A DNA stretch of 64,000 nt from the NCBI RefSeq assembly GCF_900636535.1, contig NZ_LR134289.1:992001-1056000 (forward strand). Direction: 5' to 3'. Below the pieces are notes generated by a model. That model ran no database searches and had not been told where the DNA came from. It worked only from the letters and a program-made list of their open reading frames with translations. Made by a program: the position numbers and the translations under genes. Below, one piece after another: positions 17,843-26,767 of this stretch; within the stretch, counting starts at the first letter, position 1, and each line of letters begins with the position of its first letter. This DNA is from Chryseobacterium gleum (GTDB lineage: Bacteria; Bacteroidota; Bacteroidia; Flavobacteriales; Weeksellaceae).

Positions 17843-18463
17843 ATGGATCCGGATTACAGGAAATATGATGCCACAAGGTTTTTTGATTTCACCGAACAGG
17901 ATGAAAAGCTCATTACTGAAATCTATGATCTGCTATCTCTCTCTTATAATATTTCAGTTATTGACATTAAAGAGTCTCCTTACGAACAGTTCAGTTCTTT
18001 TGATATGTATCCGTTATTTATTCCACGCATCTTTTACCTGGTAAAGGATGTGGACAATAGCCCTTTCTATCTTTTTATCGTTAGTAAAGTGGGAATAAAT
18101 TTCAAAGGCGGACGTTTAGATCGTAAATATAACACCATCCAGCTTTGGGGACTAAAAAACTTAAAAGAAGACTTTGGATATATTTCCATTAATAAAAAGA
18201 AGCTAATGGATAAGATTGCAGGAATTTTCAGCAGTTTCTCCGTTAATTTTAAAGATCCTGATTTTAAAGATTTTTATGTCGTGGGAAGTGATGCATTTAA
18301 AACCATGAGTTTTTTAACACAAAAAAGAAAAGAAGCAATAAAAAGCTTCCCTGATGAAAGCTTTAAGCTTGAAGTCAGAAACAGCATTTTAAGCTTTGGT
18401 ATACCTGATATTCTTACGGTTGAAAAAGCTGAAATGATTTCAAAATTTTTAAACGAAATATAA
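17843..18463 (+). CDS. Hypothetical protein
   Basis: A 206-residue soluble protein I do not recognise. I chose the ATG at 17843 over a TTG 51 bases upstream. The sequence has no signal peptide or membrane helix; charged N-terminus (DPDYRKYDATRFFDF), mixed alpha/beta middle and FVGSDAFKTMSFLTQKRKEAIKSF-like C-terminal part. It is 42 bases upstream of the ClC gene in the same direction, so they may be co-transcribed. Codon use is like its neighbours. It could be a house-keeping protein restricted to flavobacteria. Confidence 0.65.
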   Translation: MDPDYRKYDATRFFDFTEQDEKLITEIYDLLSLSYNISVIDIKESPYEQFSSFDMYPLFIPRIFYLVKDVDNSPFYLFIVSKVGINFKGGRLDRKYNTIQLWGLKNLKEDFGYISINKKKLMDKIAGIFSSFSVNFKDPDFKDFYVVGSDAFKTMSFLTQKRKEAIKSFPDESFKLEVRNSILSFGIPDILTVEKAEMISKFLNEI

Positions 18464-18505
18464 TTTCCAAAATTTTACCGTAAATTCATCCCTCAAAACC
18501 TGCAA

Positions 18506-19876
18506 ATGTTGAAAATTTTCATCCTGATACGGAAATCCCTCAAAAATTCCTTCGACAATATCCGGAACGAACAGCTGAAGCACAACCTGCTTCAGGCGAT
18601 TCCCTTTTGGATTGGGTCTGTGATTACAGGCTTTTTTGCGGTGATGTATGCGCAGATATTTGCATGGGCAGAACATCTGATGAATTTCATTTTTGACTGG
18701 CATGCCTGGATGATTTTCATTATTGCTCCCATCGGATTTGTTCTTTCATGGTGGCTCGTCAAAGAATTTGCCCCGAACGCCAAAGGAAGCGGTATTCCGC
18801 AGGTGATGGCAGCTGTAGAACTTGCCAATCCCAAAGAACATCGCAAAATCAGAAATCTTCTTAGCCTTAAGATTATTTTTTTCAAAATCCTGTCTTCAGT
18901 TATTCTGGTAATCGGAGGTGGCGCCGTAGGACGTGAAGGGCCAACAATTCAGATTGCAGGCTCCGTTTTCAGAAAAGTCAATGAATACCTTCCTGAATGG
19001 TGGCCAAAGATTTCCAAGAAGAACATGATTATGACAGGAGCAGCAGCAGGACTTGCAGCAGCATTTAACACTCCGCTGGGAGGGATCGTTTTTGCAGTAG
19101 AAGAATTATCAAAAACCCATATCAATTACTTTAAAACAGCATTATTTACGGCGGTAATTATTGCAGGTCTTACGGCACAGACACTGGCAGGATCTTATTT
19201 ATATCTGGGATATCCGAAAACCAATGATGTTTCTTTAATGGTTATGTTTCCGATCATTCTTGTTGCCGCAACAGCAGGTATTCTTGCCAGTCAGCTCTCA
19301 GTCATCATGCTTAAAATCAACAGCTGGAAAAAGAAAAAACTGAAAACAGATAAAGCCAATGTGATATTCCTGGTAATTTGTGCATTAATTATTGCTTCGA
19401 TTGCTTATTTCATCAACAGAGAAATTCTGGGTTCGGGAAAAGAGATCATGGAGCGGGTTCTTTTTACCAAAGACAAGCATGAAGACTGGTATGTTCCTGT
19501 TCTGAGAATGCTGGGGCCTGCCCTTTCCTTTACTTCCGGAGGTGCTGGTGGAATTTTTGCTCCGGCTCTTACTGCAGGAGCCAGTATAGGTTCCGTCATT
19601 TCAGGAGCGATTCATTTGACACCTAATGAAACGAATGTTGTGGTCCTGGCCGGAATGGTTGCTTTTCTTACAGGAATTACCAGAGCGCCTTTTACTTCAG
19701 CGATTATCGTTCTGGAAATGACCGACAGACATTCGCTGATATTCCATCTGATGCTTGCCGGAATGGTATCTTCTATTGCTTCCATATTGGTAAGCAGACA
19801 TTCATTGTATGATGTTTTGAAAGTGAATTTTCTGGCGGAAGTCAGAGCTAAAGATGAAGTTGAAACCAGAAACTGA
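18506..19876 (+). CDS. ClC-family chloride/proton antiporter
   Basis: ClC proteins move chloride across the inner membrane as homodimers. The 456-residue protein has all three selectivity motifs: GSGIPQ near 97, GREGPTIQ near 141 with the gating Glu, and GGIFAPALTAGASIGS near 346. The pair of Glu in VFAVEELSK matches the inner proton-transfer glutamate of the E. coli antiporter, so exchange rather than channel activity is likely. It lacks C-terminal CBS domains. Start ATG is at 18506; a long basic N-terminus precedes the first helix. Confidence 0.9.
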   Translation: MLKIFILIRKSLKNSFDNIRNEQLKHNLLQAIPFWIGSVITGFFAVMYAQIFAWAEHLMNFIFDWHAWMIFIIAPIGFVLSWWLVKEFAPNAKGSGIPQVMAAVELANPKEHRKIRNLLSLKIIFFKILSSVILVIGGGAVGREGPTIQIAGSVFRKVNEYLPEWWPKISKKNMIMTGAAAGLAAAFNTPLGGIVFAVEELSKTHINYFKTALFTAVIIAGLTAQTLAGSYLYLGYPKTNDVSLMVMFPIILVAATAGILASQLSVIMLKINSWKKKKLKTDKANVIFLVICALIIASIAYFINREILGSGKEIMERVLFTKDKHEDWYVPVLRMLGPALSFTSGGAGGIFAPALTAGASIGSVISGAIHLTPNETNVVVLAGMVAFLTGITRAPFTSAIIVLEMTDRHSLIFHLMLAGMVSSIASILVSRHSLYDVLKVNFLAEVRAKDEVETRN

Positions 19877-19927
19877 TCCAAAAGAAAATAAATCTTCCGG
19901 GAATACTCAACTATTTCCTACATCCTC

Positions 19928-19958
19928 TTGCATATAAGAAATATATTTTCTACTTTTG
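19928..19958 (+). promoter_or_regulatory. Promoter of rpsF-rpsR-rplI
   Basis: TACTTTTG (19951-19958) with TTG (19928-19930) 20 bases upstream is a good Bacteroidota promoter. The rpsF ATG follows 33 bases after it. This decides against the longer rpsF frame, which would begin within the promoter. Confidence 0.65.
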
Positions 19959-19991
19959 CACCTCGAAATAATTAACAAATTTTTTAACATT

Positions 19992-20333
19992 ATGAACAAT
20001 TACGAAACTGTTTTCATTTTAACTCCCGTTCTATCTGATGCACAGGTGGAGGAAGCAGTGAAAAAATTCGAAGATCTAATCAAAGAAAAGAACTGCGAAA
20101 TCGTTGCTAAAGAAAACTGGGGATTAAAAAAATTGGCTTACCCTATTCAATTGAAAAAGAATGGGTTCTATACTTTAATCGAATTTAAAGGAGAAGGTTC
20201 TGTAGTAGCTGACTTAGAATTGGCATTCAAACGTGACGAAAGAGTAATCCGTTACCTTACTACAAAACTTGACAAACACGCTGTTGAGTACGCTGTAACA
20301 AGAAGAGCTAAAGTAAAAGCAGCTAAAGCTTAA
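19992..20333 (+). CDS. rpsF: 30S ribosomal protein S6
   Basis: S6 pairs with S18 on the 30S platform. The protein has 113 residues from the ATG at 19992 ([14 protein letters not shown]), which matches family starts. The core includes [18 protein letters not shown] and ends with a basic Ala/Lys tail. It starts the rpsF-rpsR-rplI unit; unlike in many bacteria, ssb is not between rpsF and rpsR. Confidence 0.96.
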   Translation: MNNYETVFILTPVLSDAQVEEAVKKFEDLIKEKNCEIVAKENWGLKKLAYPIQLKKNGFYTLIEFKGEGSVVADLELAFKRDERVIRYLTTKLDKHAVEYAVTRRAKVKAAKA

Positions 20334-20365
20334 TTATTAACCCTATTTTTTAAAAAAGACAAGAC

Positions 20366-20668
20366 ATGGCAATAGATGAAATGGCTAAACAAGCCTCAGC
20401 AGGAGGAGAATCAGAAGTAAAATTCCTTACTCCACTTGATATCAATACAAAATCTGAAAAGAAATATTGTAGATTCAAAAAATACGGAATTAAGCACGTT
20501 GACTACAAAGATGCTGATTTCTTATTACAATTCGTAAACGAGCAAGGTAAAATTTTACCAAGAAGATACACCGGAACTTCTTTAAAATACCAAAGAAAAG
20601 TTTCTGCTGCTATCAAAAGAGCAAGACACCTTGCATTACTACCATACGTAGCTGACTTATTGAAATAA
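20366..20668 (+). CDS. rpsR: 30S ribosomal protein S18
   Basis: S18 binds S6 and 16S rRNA. The protein has 100 residues, with an N-terminal extension of about 25 residues compared with short homologues. The signature [22 protein letters not shown] is at about 31-52, and [28 protein letters not shown] near the end. It is 32 bases after rpsF. Confidence 0.96.
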   Translation: MAIDEMAKQASAGGESEVKFLTPLDINTKSEKKYCRFKKYGIKHVDYKDADFLLQFVNEQGKILPRRYTGTSLKYQRKVSAAIKRARHLALLPYVADLLK

Positions 20669-20683
20669 GACAAAAAAATAAAT

Positions 20684-20709
20684 AAAAGAAGAGGGCAACC
20701 TCTTCTTTT
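20684..20709 (+). terminator. GNRA-capped hairpin between rpsR and rplI
   Basis: AAAAGAAGAGG and CCTCTTCTTTT form a perfect 11-bp stem with a GCAA loop. The T-run is the stem's own end, followed by GTTGC, so it is probably a partial terminator or a processing/stability hairpin rather than a full stop before rplI. Confidence 0.6.
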
Positions 20710-20776
20710 GTTGCTGAATACATCATTAATTCTAACTTGATTTTAGACCACTAAAATCTAAAAAAGGACAACAACA

Positions 20777-21274
20777 ATGGAAATTATCCTAAAAAAAGAC
20801 GTAGAAAACTTAGGACTTGAGTTTGATACAGTAAACGTAAAGCCTGGTTATGCTAGAAACTTCCTAATCCCTCAAGGATTTGCACTTTTAGCTACCCCTA
20901 AAAACAAAGCTGCTTTAGAAGCTACATTAGAAGCTAGAAAAGAAGAAGAAGCTAAATTAATCGCTGCTGCTAACGCTGTAGTTGAGCAATTGAAGAAAAC
21001 TTCTATCACTATTCCTGCAAAAGTAGGTGCTGGTGATAAATTATTCGGATCTATCAACAATGCTGATCTATCTGCTGCTTTAGAAAAAGCTGGTGTTTCT
21101 GTAGAGAAAAAATACATCAAAATTCCTGGTAACACGATCAAGAGAACTGGTAAATTCACAGCTCTTATCAGACTTCACAGAAATGTTGAGTACAACTACG
21201 AGTTTGATATCGTATCTGATGCTCCGGTTGAGGCAGCTCCTAAAAAAGAAGAAGCTAAAACTGAAGAAGCTTAA
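20777..21274 (+). CDS. rplI: 50S ribosomal protein L9
   Basis: L9 binds domain V of 23S rRNA and reaches toward neighbouring ribosomes. The protein has 165 residues: the N-terminal domain begins MEIILKKDVENLGLEFD and has the conserved VKPGYARNFLIPQGFA, then a long helix rich in Ala/Glu, and a C-terminal domain. An acidic tail (PKKEEAKTEEA) is extra compared with E. coli L9 and typical of Bacteroidota. Confidence 0.96.
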   Translation: MEIILKKDVENLGLEFDTVNVKPGYARNFLIPQGFALLATPKNKAALEATLEARKEEEAKLIAAANAVVEQLKKTSITIPAKVGAGDKLFGSINNADLSAALEKAGVSVEKKYIKIPGNTIKRTGKFTALIRLHRNVEYNYEFDIVSDAPVEAAPKKEEAKTEEA

Positions 21275-21304
21275 TAAGCGACTGAGAATTTCTCACAATA
21301 CAAG

Positions 21305-21336
21305 ACCACTTCAATTGATTGAGGTGGTTTTTCTTT
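21305..21336 (+). terminator. Terminator after rplI
   Basis: ACCACTTCAAT and ATTGAGGTGGT pair (one G-T wobble), followed by TTTTTCTTTT. Confidence 0.85.
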
Positions 21337-21369
21337 TGTATAGGGTTACTTTGAAGTAAGATTGATATG

Positions 21370-21425
21370 AACTACCCCGTCTTTTTGCTTTGCAAAAATC
21401 CACCCCTTCAAAGAAGGGGAATATG
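21370..21425. repeat. Two-hairpin intergenic repeat-like element
   Basis: Two perfect hairpins stand side by side: TTTTTGC/GCAAAAA (21382-21398, 3-base loop) and CCCCTTC/GAAGGGG (21403-21419, 3-base loop). The compact palindromic form resembles REP-type elements. A single copy in this window cannot prove repetition. Confidence 0.5.
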
Positions 21426-21489
21426 GGAAATCTTAACAGCTATTACTCGTTAAATTATCTTTTTAACAACCCTGTAGTAAGAACAGGTA

Positions 21490-21567
21490 GGAAAATCTTT
21501 TCCACACTATAAACCCTTACCTCGCACCCCGTAACCCGAATCTCAAACCCTCAAACCCTCCCACTCA
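21490..21567. repeat. Heptad-periodic tract at the araC 3' end
   Basis: From 21514 the sequence reads in sevens (CCCTTAC, CTCGCAC, CCCGTAA, CCCGAAT, CTCAAAC, CCTCAAA, CCCTCCC, ACTCACT). It runs right up to the stop codon of the AraC-family gene. Confidence 0.5.
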
Positions 21568-22482
21568 CTACTTATCCCCTCTCAGTTTATGCTGGTATTC
21601 CGTAGGAGGTACACCAATGATCTTTTTGAAAATGTTACTGAATGACGACAGGCTGTTGTACCCTACCATCATAGCGATTTCATACATATTATATTTTCCT
21701 TCCAGCATCAGTTCCAGAGAACGTGTAATTCGTAATGCACGTAGAAAACGTACGTAATTCATGCCTAGAATCTCTTTAAATTTCCTTGATAGGGTTCTTG
21801 TACTCATTCCAAATTCTTTTGCCGTGGATTCTATCGTAAGGGGCTTTTCAAGGTTAGCATGAATATATCTTGCAATCTTCAGCAGTGTTTCATCTTTGGG
21901 AAAAGGATGTTGAATGGGAAATGCCAGATGCTTGTGTTTTTTTTCCTGTAGAACACCTTTAAGAGCTTTGAGAAAATAATATTTAGAATGGTCATTTTTT
22001 GTGATTTTCCCATCCCAGTCTTTAGTATAAAAAATCATCTCCCGAAGTAAGTTATTAACGGAATAAATGTTAATTTCATCAAAAAAGCCACTTTCATTTT
22101 CTTCTTTTTTAAAATAAAAATTAAATAAATCCACTTTGGGACTGGTAGAGAAAATATAGTGGGGAGTTCCTGCAGGAATCCACATGAAGCATCTGGCAGG
22201 AAGATACCAGTGCTTCTGATCGGTAAAAACATGCACAATACCGCCTTCTGCATAAACCAATTGTGCAGAACTGTGATAATGAATCTCTGTGGTTACGTTA
22301 CCTGTGAGGACGTGATAGACGTAAAACTCCGCATCATCCTCTTCTACTGCTTTAAAATGACTGTCATTCATAGTATAAAGGTATGGAAGAATTTTGAATT
22401 TGGCGTAAATGAGCAAATCTTTTTCTGTTTTCACAAATCGGGTACTATGCATGACGTCGTAACTTTGCTGCATCAAAATCAT
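21568..22482 (-). CDS. AraC-family transcriptional regulator
   Basis: This protein probably controls the divergent efflux operon. An N-terminal cupin-like sensor domain (about 40-150; AEGGIVHVFTDQKHW, MWIPAGTPHYIF) is followed by an AraC-type double helix-turn-helix (about 200-300; FGMSTRTLSRKFKEILG, YEIAMMVGYNSLSSFSNIFKK, with the GVPPTEY ending). ATG choices are 22482 (304 residues) and 22473; a TTG at 22491 is less likely. Only 27 bases separate the two divergent starts. The cupin sensor suggests a small-molecule signal, identity unknown. Confidence 0.88.
   Translation of the reverse strand: MILMQQSYDVMHSTRFVKTEKDLLIYAKFKILPYLYTMNDSHFKAVEEDDAEFYVYHVLTGNVTTEIHYHSSAQLVYAEGGIVHVFTDQKHWYLPARCFMWIPAGTPHYIFSTSPKVDLFNFYFKKEENESGFFDEINIYSVNNLLREMIFYTKDWDGKITKNDHSKYYFLKALKGVLQEKKHKHLAFPIQHPFPKDETLLKIARYIHANLEKPLTIESTAKEFGMSTRTLSRKFKEILGMNYVRFLRALRITRSLELMLEGKYNMYEIAMMVGYNSLSSFSNIFKKIIGVPPTEYQHKLRGDK
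22460..22467 (+). promoter_or_regulatory. Probable -7 element of the efflux operon, inside the AraC gene start
   Basis: TAACTTTG fits TAnnTTTG and lies 42 bases before the tolC-like ATG. It overlaps the first codons of the divergent regulator gene. The -33 position has no TTG, which would suit an activator-dependent promoter. Confidence 0.4.
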
Positions 22483-22509
22483 TTTTAGCAAAAATCCTTT
22501 AATTAATTT

Positions 22510-23844
22510 ATGAATATCATATTTAACGCATGCCGGTATCTGTGCATAGCGTTGTGCTTATTATTGAGCAGTTTTTTACAATCACAGATGATAGATTACC
22601 AGCATCTTGGCTTACAACAAGCTATAGAAATTGGTTTGAAAAACAATAAAACCATTCAGATCAGTCATCTGAAACAGAACATGTCTGTTACCAAAGAGAA
22701 GGATCTCAAAATGGAAAAACTTCCGGACATTGAGTTTCATACCAGCTATAATCAGGTAACCAACCTGTTCCAGCATCAGAATGGCGTGTTTAACAAAGCA
22801 ACCAAGTATGATGTCATCAATGGTATGTACGACTTTACATTATCTGCTTCTATTCCTGTGTATATGGGTGGCAAAATCAAGAACACGGAAAAGAAAGCAG
22901 GCATTGATACTGAAATTTCAGCACTGAAAACTCATCTTGACGAAAGACAACTTAAAATGGAGATCATTACTGCTTTTCTACAGATTCATCATTTAAAAGA
23001 GCAGCAAAGTCTTATTAATGATAAAATGAAAGAAGATTCTGTCAACATCAAGCAGGTAAAAGCTTTGAAAGCCAATGGTGTTGTAACGGTAAACGAAGTT
23101 TTAAGAACGTCACTGCAGCTATCAAACCATACAATGAGCTGGACTGAACTGGATAATGACATTCAGATTGCAGAACACAAACTTAAAACGATTCTTTCCC
23201 TTCCGGAAAGCCAGGAAATGCACGTTGATACAGAAGATTTGATTTCAGAGAATGCTTCGATTCCTTATGTTGATGAACTGACAGAAACCGCATTAAGCAA
23301 AAACGAATCTGTTGAAATTACCCATAAAAATCTTTCACTGAAGGAGCTGGATCAGAAAATTACCAAAGCGAATTATTTACCCAAGATCACCGCTGGCGGA
23401 GAATACTTTTTAAAATACCCGAATATGATGTTCTTCCCTCCTGAGCCCTATGCTTATCGTCTGGGAATGGTTGGAGTAAATCTTACCTATCCTATTGAAA
23501 GCCTGTATAAGAATAAGTATAAAATGCAGGAAGCAAAGGAAAATATTGATCTTGCCAAGCTTCAGATCGAGGAAAATGAAGAGAAAATCAGACACAATGT
23601 ATATGAAGCGTATAAAAAGTTTGAAGAAACAGACCAGAAGGTTAAAATTGCTGAAGAAGCCATTCAACAGGCCAAAGAAAACTACCGTATTGTTAGAACA
23701 AAATACGCCAATAAGCTTAGTCTTATCACAGAACTGATAGATGCGGACAATGCTTATCTGGAAGCCGAATCTAATCTTATCTCCGTAAAAATAAACAGAC
23801 AACTTAAATATTACCAACTCCAATATACGATTGGAAACCTATAA
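22510..23844 (+). CDS. TolC-family outer-membrane efflux protein
   Basis: This is the outer-membrane channel of a tripartite pump. It has 444 residues: a signal peptide (about 1-26, ending LQSQ), then two TolC-like repeats with long helical hairpins; LGLQQAIEIGLKNNKTIQ opens the first repeat and GVNLTYPIESLYKNKY the second barrel part. The next gene starts 5 bases on, so the three pump genes form one operon regulated by the adjacent AraC protein. Confidence 0.9.
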   Translation: MNIIFNACRYLCIALCLLLSSFLQSQMIDYQHLGLQQAIEIGLKNNKTIQISHLKQNMSVTKEKDLKMEKLPDIEFHTSYNQVTNLFQHQNGVFNKATKYDVINGMYDFTLSASIPVYMGGKIKNTEKKAGIDTEISALKTHLDERQLKMEIITAFLQIHHLKEQQSLINDKMKEDSVNIKQVKALKANGVVTVNEVLRTSLQLSNHTMSWTELDNDIQIAEHKLKTILSLPESQEMHVDTEDLISENASIPYVDELTETALSKNESVEITHKNLSLKELDQKITKANYLPKITAGGEYFLKYPNMMFFPPEPYAYRLGMVGVNLTYPIESLYKNKYKMQEAKENIDLAKLQIEENEEKIRHNVYEAYKKFEETDQKVKIAEEAIQQAKENYRIVRTKYANKLSLITELIDADNAYLEAESNLISVKINRQLKYYQLQYTIGNL

Positions 23845-23849
23845 AAACT

Positions 23850-24896
23850 ATGGCACAGAAACAACTGACACAAAAAGAAAAAAGAATTAACAAGTCCATT
23901 ACTTTACTGGCCTGGATCCTGATTATCAGCGGAATTACAGGGATGGTCAGCTTTTATCTTTTTTCAAGAAAAAATGTTACTACAAATGACGCACAGATCG
24001 AGCAATATATTACTCCCGTTTCCAGCAAGGTATCAGGGTTTATTAAAACTATAAAGTTTAATGAAAACCAGTTTGTCCATAAGGGCGACACTTTAATCAT
24101 CATAGACAACAGGGAGTTCCTGAACCAGGTACAGATGGCAGAAGCCAACCTTCATGCCAATGCAGCAACCATCAGCACTATTGAAAGCGGTGTCAATACC
24201 AAAGAAAGCGACACCAAGATCATTGATGCTAAAATTGCATCTGCAAAAATTGATATCTGGAGAACAGAACAGGATTTTAAAAGATATAAAAACCTTCTGG
24301 CAGAAGACGCAGCAACCGAACAGGAATTTGAAAATGTAAAAGCTTCCTATGAACAGTCAAAAGCTAATCTTCTGGCATTGGAACAGCAGAAAAATGCAGT
24401 GAGAGCCGGAGCAAACGAACAGCAGACAAAGGTAGCTCCTGTTAAAAGCCAGATTCAGCAGAGTTCTGCAAGCCTTAATAATGCTAAACTTTATCTTTCC
24501 TATACGGTAATTACGGCTCCTTATGACGGATGGGTAGGTAAGAAAACCATTCAGGAAGGTCAATTGATTAAAGAAGGTCAGGCGTTGGTTCAGATCGTAA
24601 GCAAAGAGAAATGGATCATAGCCAATTATAAAGAAACACAGCTTGGACAGATTGACCAGAGCAAGGAAGTGATTATTACAGCAGATGCTTACCCTGATGT
24701 TGAATTTAAAGGAAGAATACTGTCTGTGTCTCCAGCATCAGGATCACAATTTTCTTTGGTAAAACCGGATAATGCAACCGGAAACTTTGTAAAAATTGAA
24801 CAGAGATTTCCTGTAAAAATTATCCTTGATAACAATAAAGACAATGAAAAGCTGCTTTCCGGAATGAATGTTCTGGTGAGCGCTAAGAAGATATGA
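23850..24896 (+). CDS. HlyD/EmrA-family periplasmic adaptor
   Basis: The membrane fusion protein links the MFS pump to the TolC channel. It has 348 residues: one N-terminal membrane helix (about 17-38), a barrel-sandwich half motif (TPVSSKVSGFIKTIKFNENQFVHKGDTL), a helical hairpin (about 95-205), and the second half motif with APYDGWVGKKTIQEGQLIKEGQ. This is the EmrA-type layout, fitting an MFS partner rather than RND. Confidence 0.9.
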   Translation: MAQKQLTQKEKRINKSITLLAWILIISGITGMVSFYLFSRKNVTTNDAQIEQYITPVSSKVSGFIKTIKFNENQFVHKGDTLIIIDNREFLNQVQMAEANLHANAATISTIESGVNTKESDTKIIDAKIASAKIDIWRTEQDFKRYKNLLAEDAATEQEFENVKASYEQSKANLLALEQQKNAVRAGANEQQTKVAPVKSQIQQSSASLNNAKLYLSYTVITAPYDGWVGKKTIQEGQLIKEGQALVQIVSKEKWIIANYKETQLGQIDQSKEVIITADAYPDVEFKGRILSVSPASGSQFSLVKPDNATGNFVKIEQRFPVKIILDNNKDNEKLLSGMNVLVSAKKI

Positions 24897-25202
24897 GTCT
24901 GAATGTGGGAGGTTTTAGAGTATTAGAGTACAAAATATCTTTACACAACCCTATTTGAGACTTTACAATTAAATTATTTTTTTGCGAAAAGGCAAAACTG
25001 CAAATAGCGAATCTGCGAATTTTTTCTTAAGCATATTTGCCATTTTACCTTTTACTTTACACCTTGCCCTTTTGTCTTTTCGCGTTTTTAAACAGATTAA
25101 ACAGGTATTATACTAAAAGTAAAATCACTCATGGTCTGATTATATTCAACCGCAATTTTGCGATTCTACATTTCGCTTTTTTGCCTTTTGTTTTAAAAAA
25201 TT
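24897..25202. repeat. 306-base heptad-periodic gap inside the efflux operon
   Basis: No gene is visible. Most of the gap reads in sevens: GCGAAAA, GGCAAAA, CTGCAAA, TAGCGAA, TCTGCGA (24984-25018); TTGCCAT, TTTACCT, TTTACTT, TACACCT, TGCCCTT, TTGTCTT, TTCGCGT (25037-25085); and TTGCGAT, TCTACAT, TTCGCTT (25158-25178). The left arm is roughly the reverse complement of the right arm, so a long imperfect stem is possible. A short open frame at 25037-25228 is a by-product of this composition. Confidence 0.55.
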
Positions 25203-26765
25203 ATGCAACACAATTCAGTTTATCATAAATGGGTACCACAATGGCTGAAACTGCCGCTTCTCATATTGGCATTGTTTCCCCACCTGATGTTGTTGTCGCT
25301 TTTACATTCGAACAGCGCCTTCACATCTTCTTTTATGGATGTAGATTCAGATGACATCCAGTATTTAATGATTTTGATGTATGGGACATTTGTGGTTACC
25401 CTTTTAGTTTTACAGAGGTTTATGGCTTATTTCAGCGTAAAATATTATGTGCTGCTGATGGCTTCCATTTCTGTAATTATTCTTTATGTTCTGTCAGTAA
25501 CCCACGACTATCATGTTATTTTGGTGATCAGATTTCTGGAAGGAATTTTCGGGTTGCTGGAAGGGGCTATTTTCCTTCCTTTAATCATTGCGGAGTTAAA
25601 AACGAAACACGCTAAAGTTTTAGCGTATCTCTTTATGTATACGATTATGCTGACAGGAGGAACCATCACCACTTCCCTGCTGAAATCAAGTATTGAGAAT
25701 TATGATTTCCGGCATATGATCCTGATGATGGTTTACTTTCATGTATTTGTACTGATTATTGGTATTGCACTATTCAACAAAAACAGATTCTTTCCTAAAA
25801 AGCCTTTGTATCAGTTGGATATTACCAGCTGGTTTTTGCTTTGGGTTTCTCTCCAGGCTGGCGGTTATGCAATTATCTACGGTAAAAGACTCATGTGGTT
25901 CGAATCCGATACCATTATGATGTGCCTTTTTATATTTCTTCTTTCAGGAGGATTATTTATGCTTAAACAGAGAAATTCTAAAAGACCACTTTTTCATTTT
26001 GAAGTTTTCAGTTCCAGAAACGTCATTGCCGGAATGATCCTTTTTTTTATTTTTTACCTGATCCGTTCGGGACTGAATAATGTTTACAGCATCATGGCTA
26101 CCGTATGGAAATGGCCATGGGATTATATTGTGAACATCCAGTACTGGAATGTTGCCGGTACGCTTTTGGGAATTATATTATCAGGACTCTGTCTGGTTCG
26201 CGGAGTATCTTCCAGGATTGTTTTCTTTACAGGGTTTCTGTTACTTGCCATTGACTGTGCATGGTTTACCTATACTTTTTATCCTGATACAACTCTTTCT
26301 ACGATCTGTCCACCCTTGTTCCTGCAGGGAACAGCCCAGGGATTATTATTTACGCCGCTTGTTTTCTTTTTGATTTCAGGAACTAAGGAAGAATATGTAT
26401 CCAATGCTACAGCCCTGGGCACAACAACCCGATTTTGGACAACTGCTATCGGATATGCGCTGATGCAGAACCTGATGTTATTTTTAACGTTAAAACATTC
26501 TGACGCACTTAGTGCTAATCTTACAGATACCAATCCTGTTTTTTACAGTCAGTGGAATCAGATTTTCGGAAATGCGGTTTCCAGGCTTCCGGTGAATGAT
26601 TCTCTTTCTGTAACAGCCGGTGCTTTTAAAGCTAAAATCACAGCTCAATCCATCCTCCTTTCCAATATGGAAATTTTTACGGGATTATTTTGGCTGGCTC
26701 TTGTTACTGCAATTGGTTTATTGCTTTACCATCCGGTAAAAATAGCAATAAGAAATATCATGTAG
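25203..26765 (+). CDS. MFS efflux transporter (EmrB/DHA2-like)
   Basis: The inner-membrane pump of the tripartite system. It has 520 residues and about 14 hydrophobic helices, the DHA2 pattern used by EmrB-type pumps that work with HlyD adaptors. FLEGIFGLLEGAIFLPLIIAEL near 115 and GTAQGLLFTPLVFFLISGTKEEYVSNATALGTTTRF near 375 (short parts quoted) are like the family. It likely exports drugs or other hydrophobic compounds; the substrate is unknown. It converges on the next gene with 2 bases between stops and no terminator. Confidence 0.85.
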   Translation: MQHNSVYHKWVPQWLKLPLLILALFPHLMLLSLLHSNSAFTSSFMDVDSDDIQYLMILMYGTFVVTLLVLQRFMAYFSVKYYVLLMASISVIILYVLSVTHDYHVILVIRFLEGIFGLLEGAIFLPLIIAELKTKHAKVLAYLFMYTIMLTGGTITTSLLKSSIENYDFRHMILMMVYFHVFVLIIGIALFNKNRFFPKKPLYQLDITSWFLLWVSLQAGGYAIIYGKRLMWFESDTIMMCLFIFLLSGGLFMLKQRNSKRPLFHFEVFSSRNVIAGMILFFIFYLIRSGLNNVYSIMATVWKWPWDYIVNIQYWNVAGTLLGIILSGLCLVRGVSSRIVFFTGFLLLAIDCAWFTYTFYPDTTLSTICPPLFLQGTAQGLLFTPLVFFLISGTKEEYVSNATALGTTTRFWTTAIGYALMQNLMLFLTLKHSDALSANLTDTNPVFYSQWNQIFGNAVSRLPVNDSLSVTAGAFKAKITAQSILLSNMEIFTGLFWLALVTAIGLLLYHPVKIAIRNIM

Positions 26766-26767
26766 GC

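Noticed and set aside
25037..25228. Short open frame before the MFS gene
   Set aside because: It is made of the heptad-periodic spacer and overlaps the MFS start in another frame.
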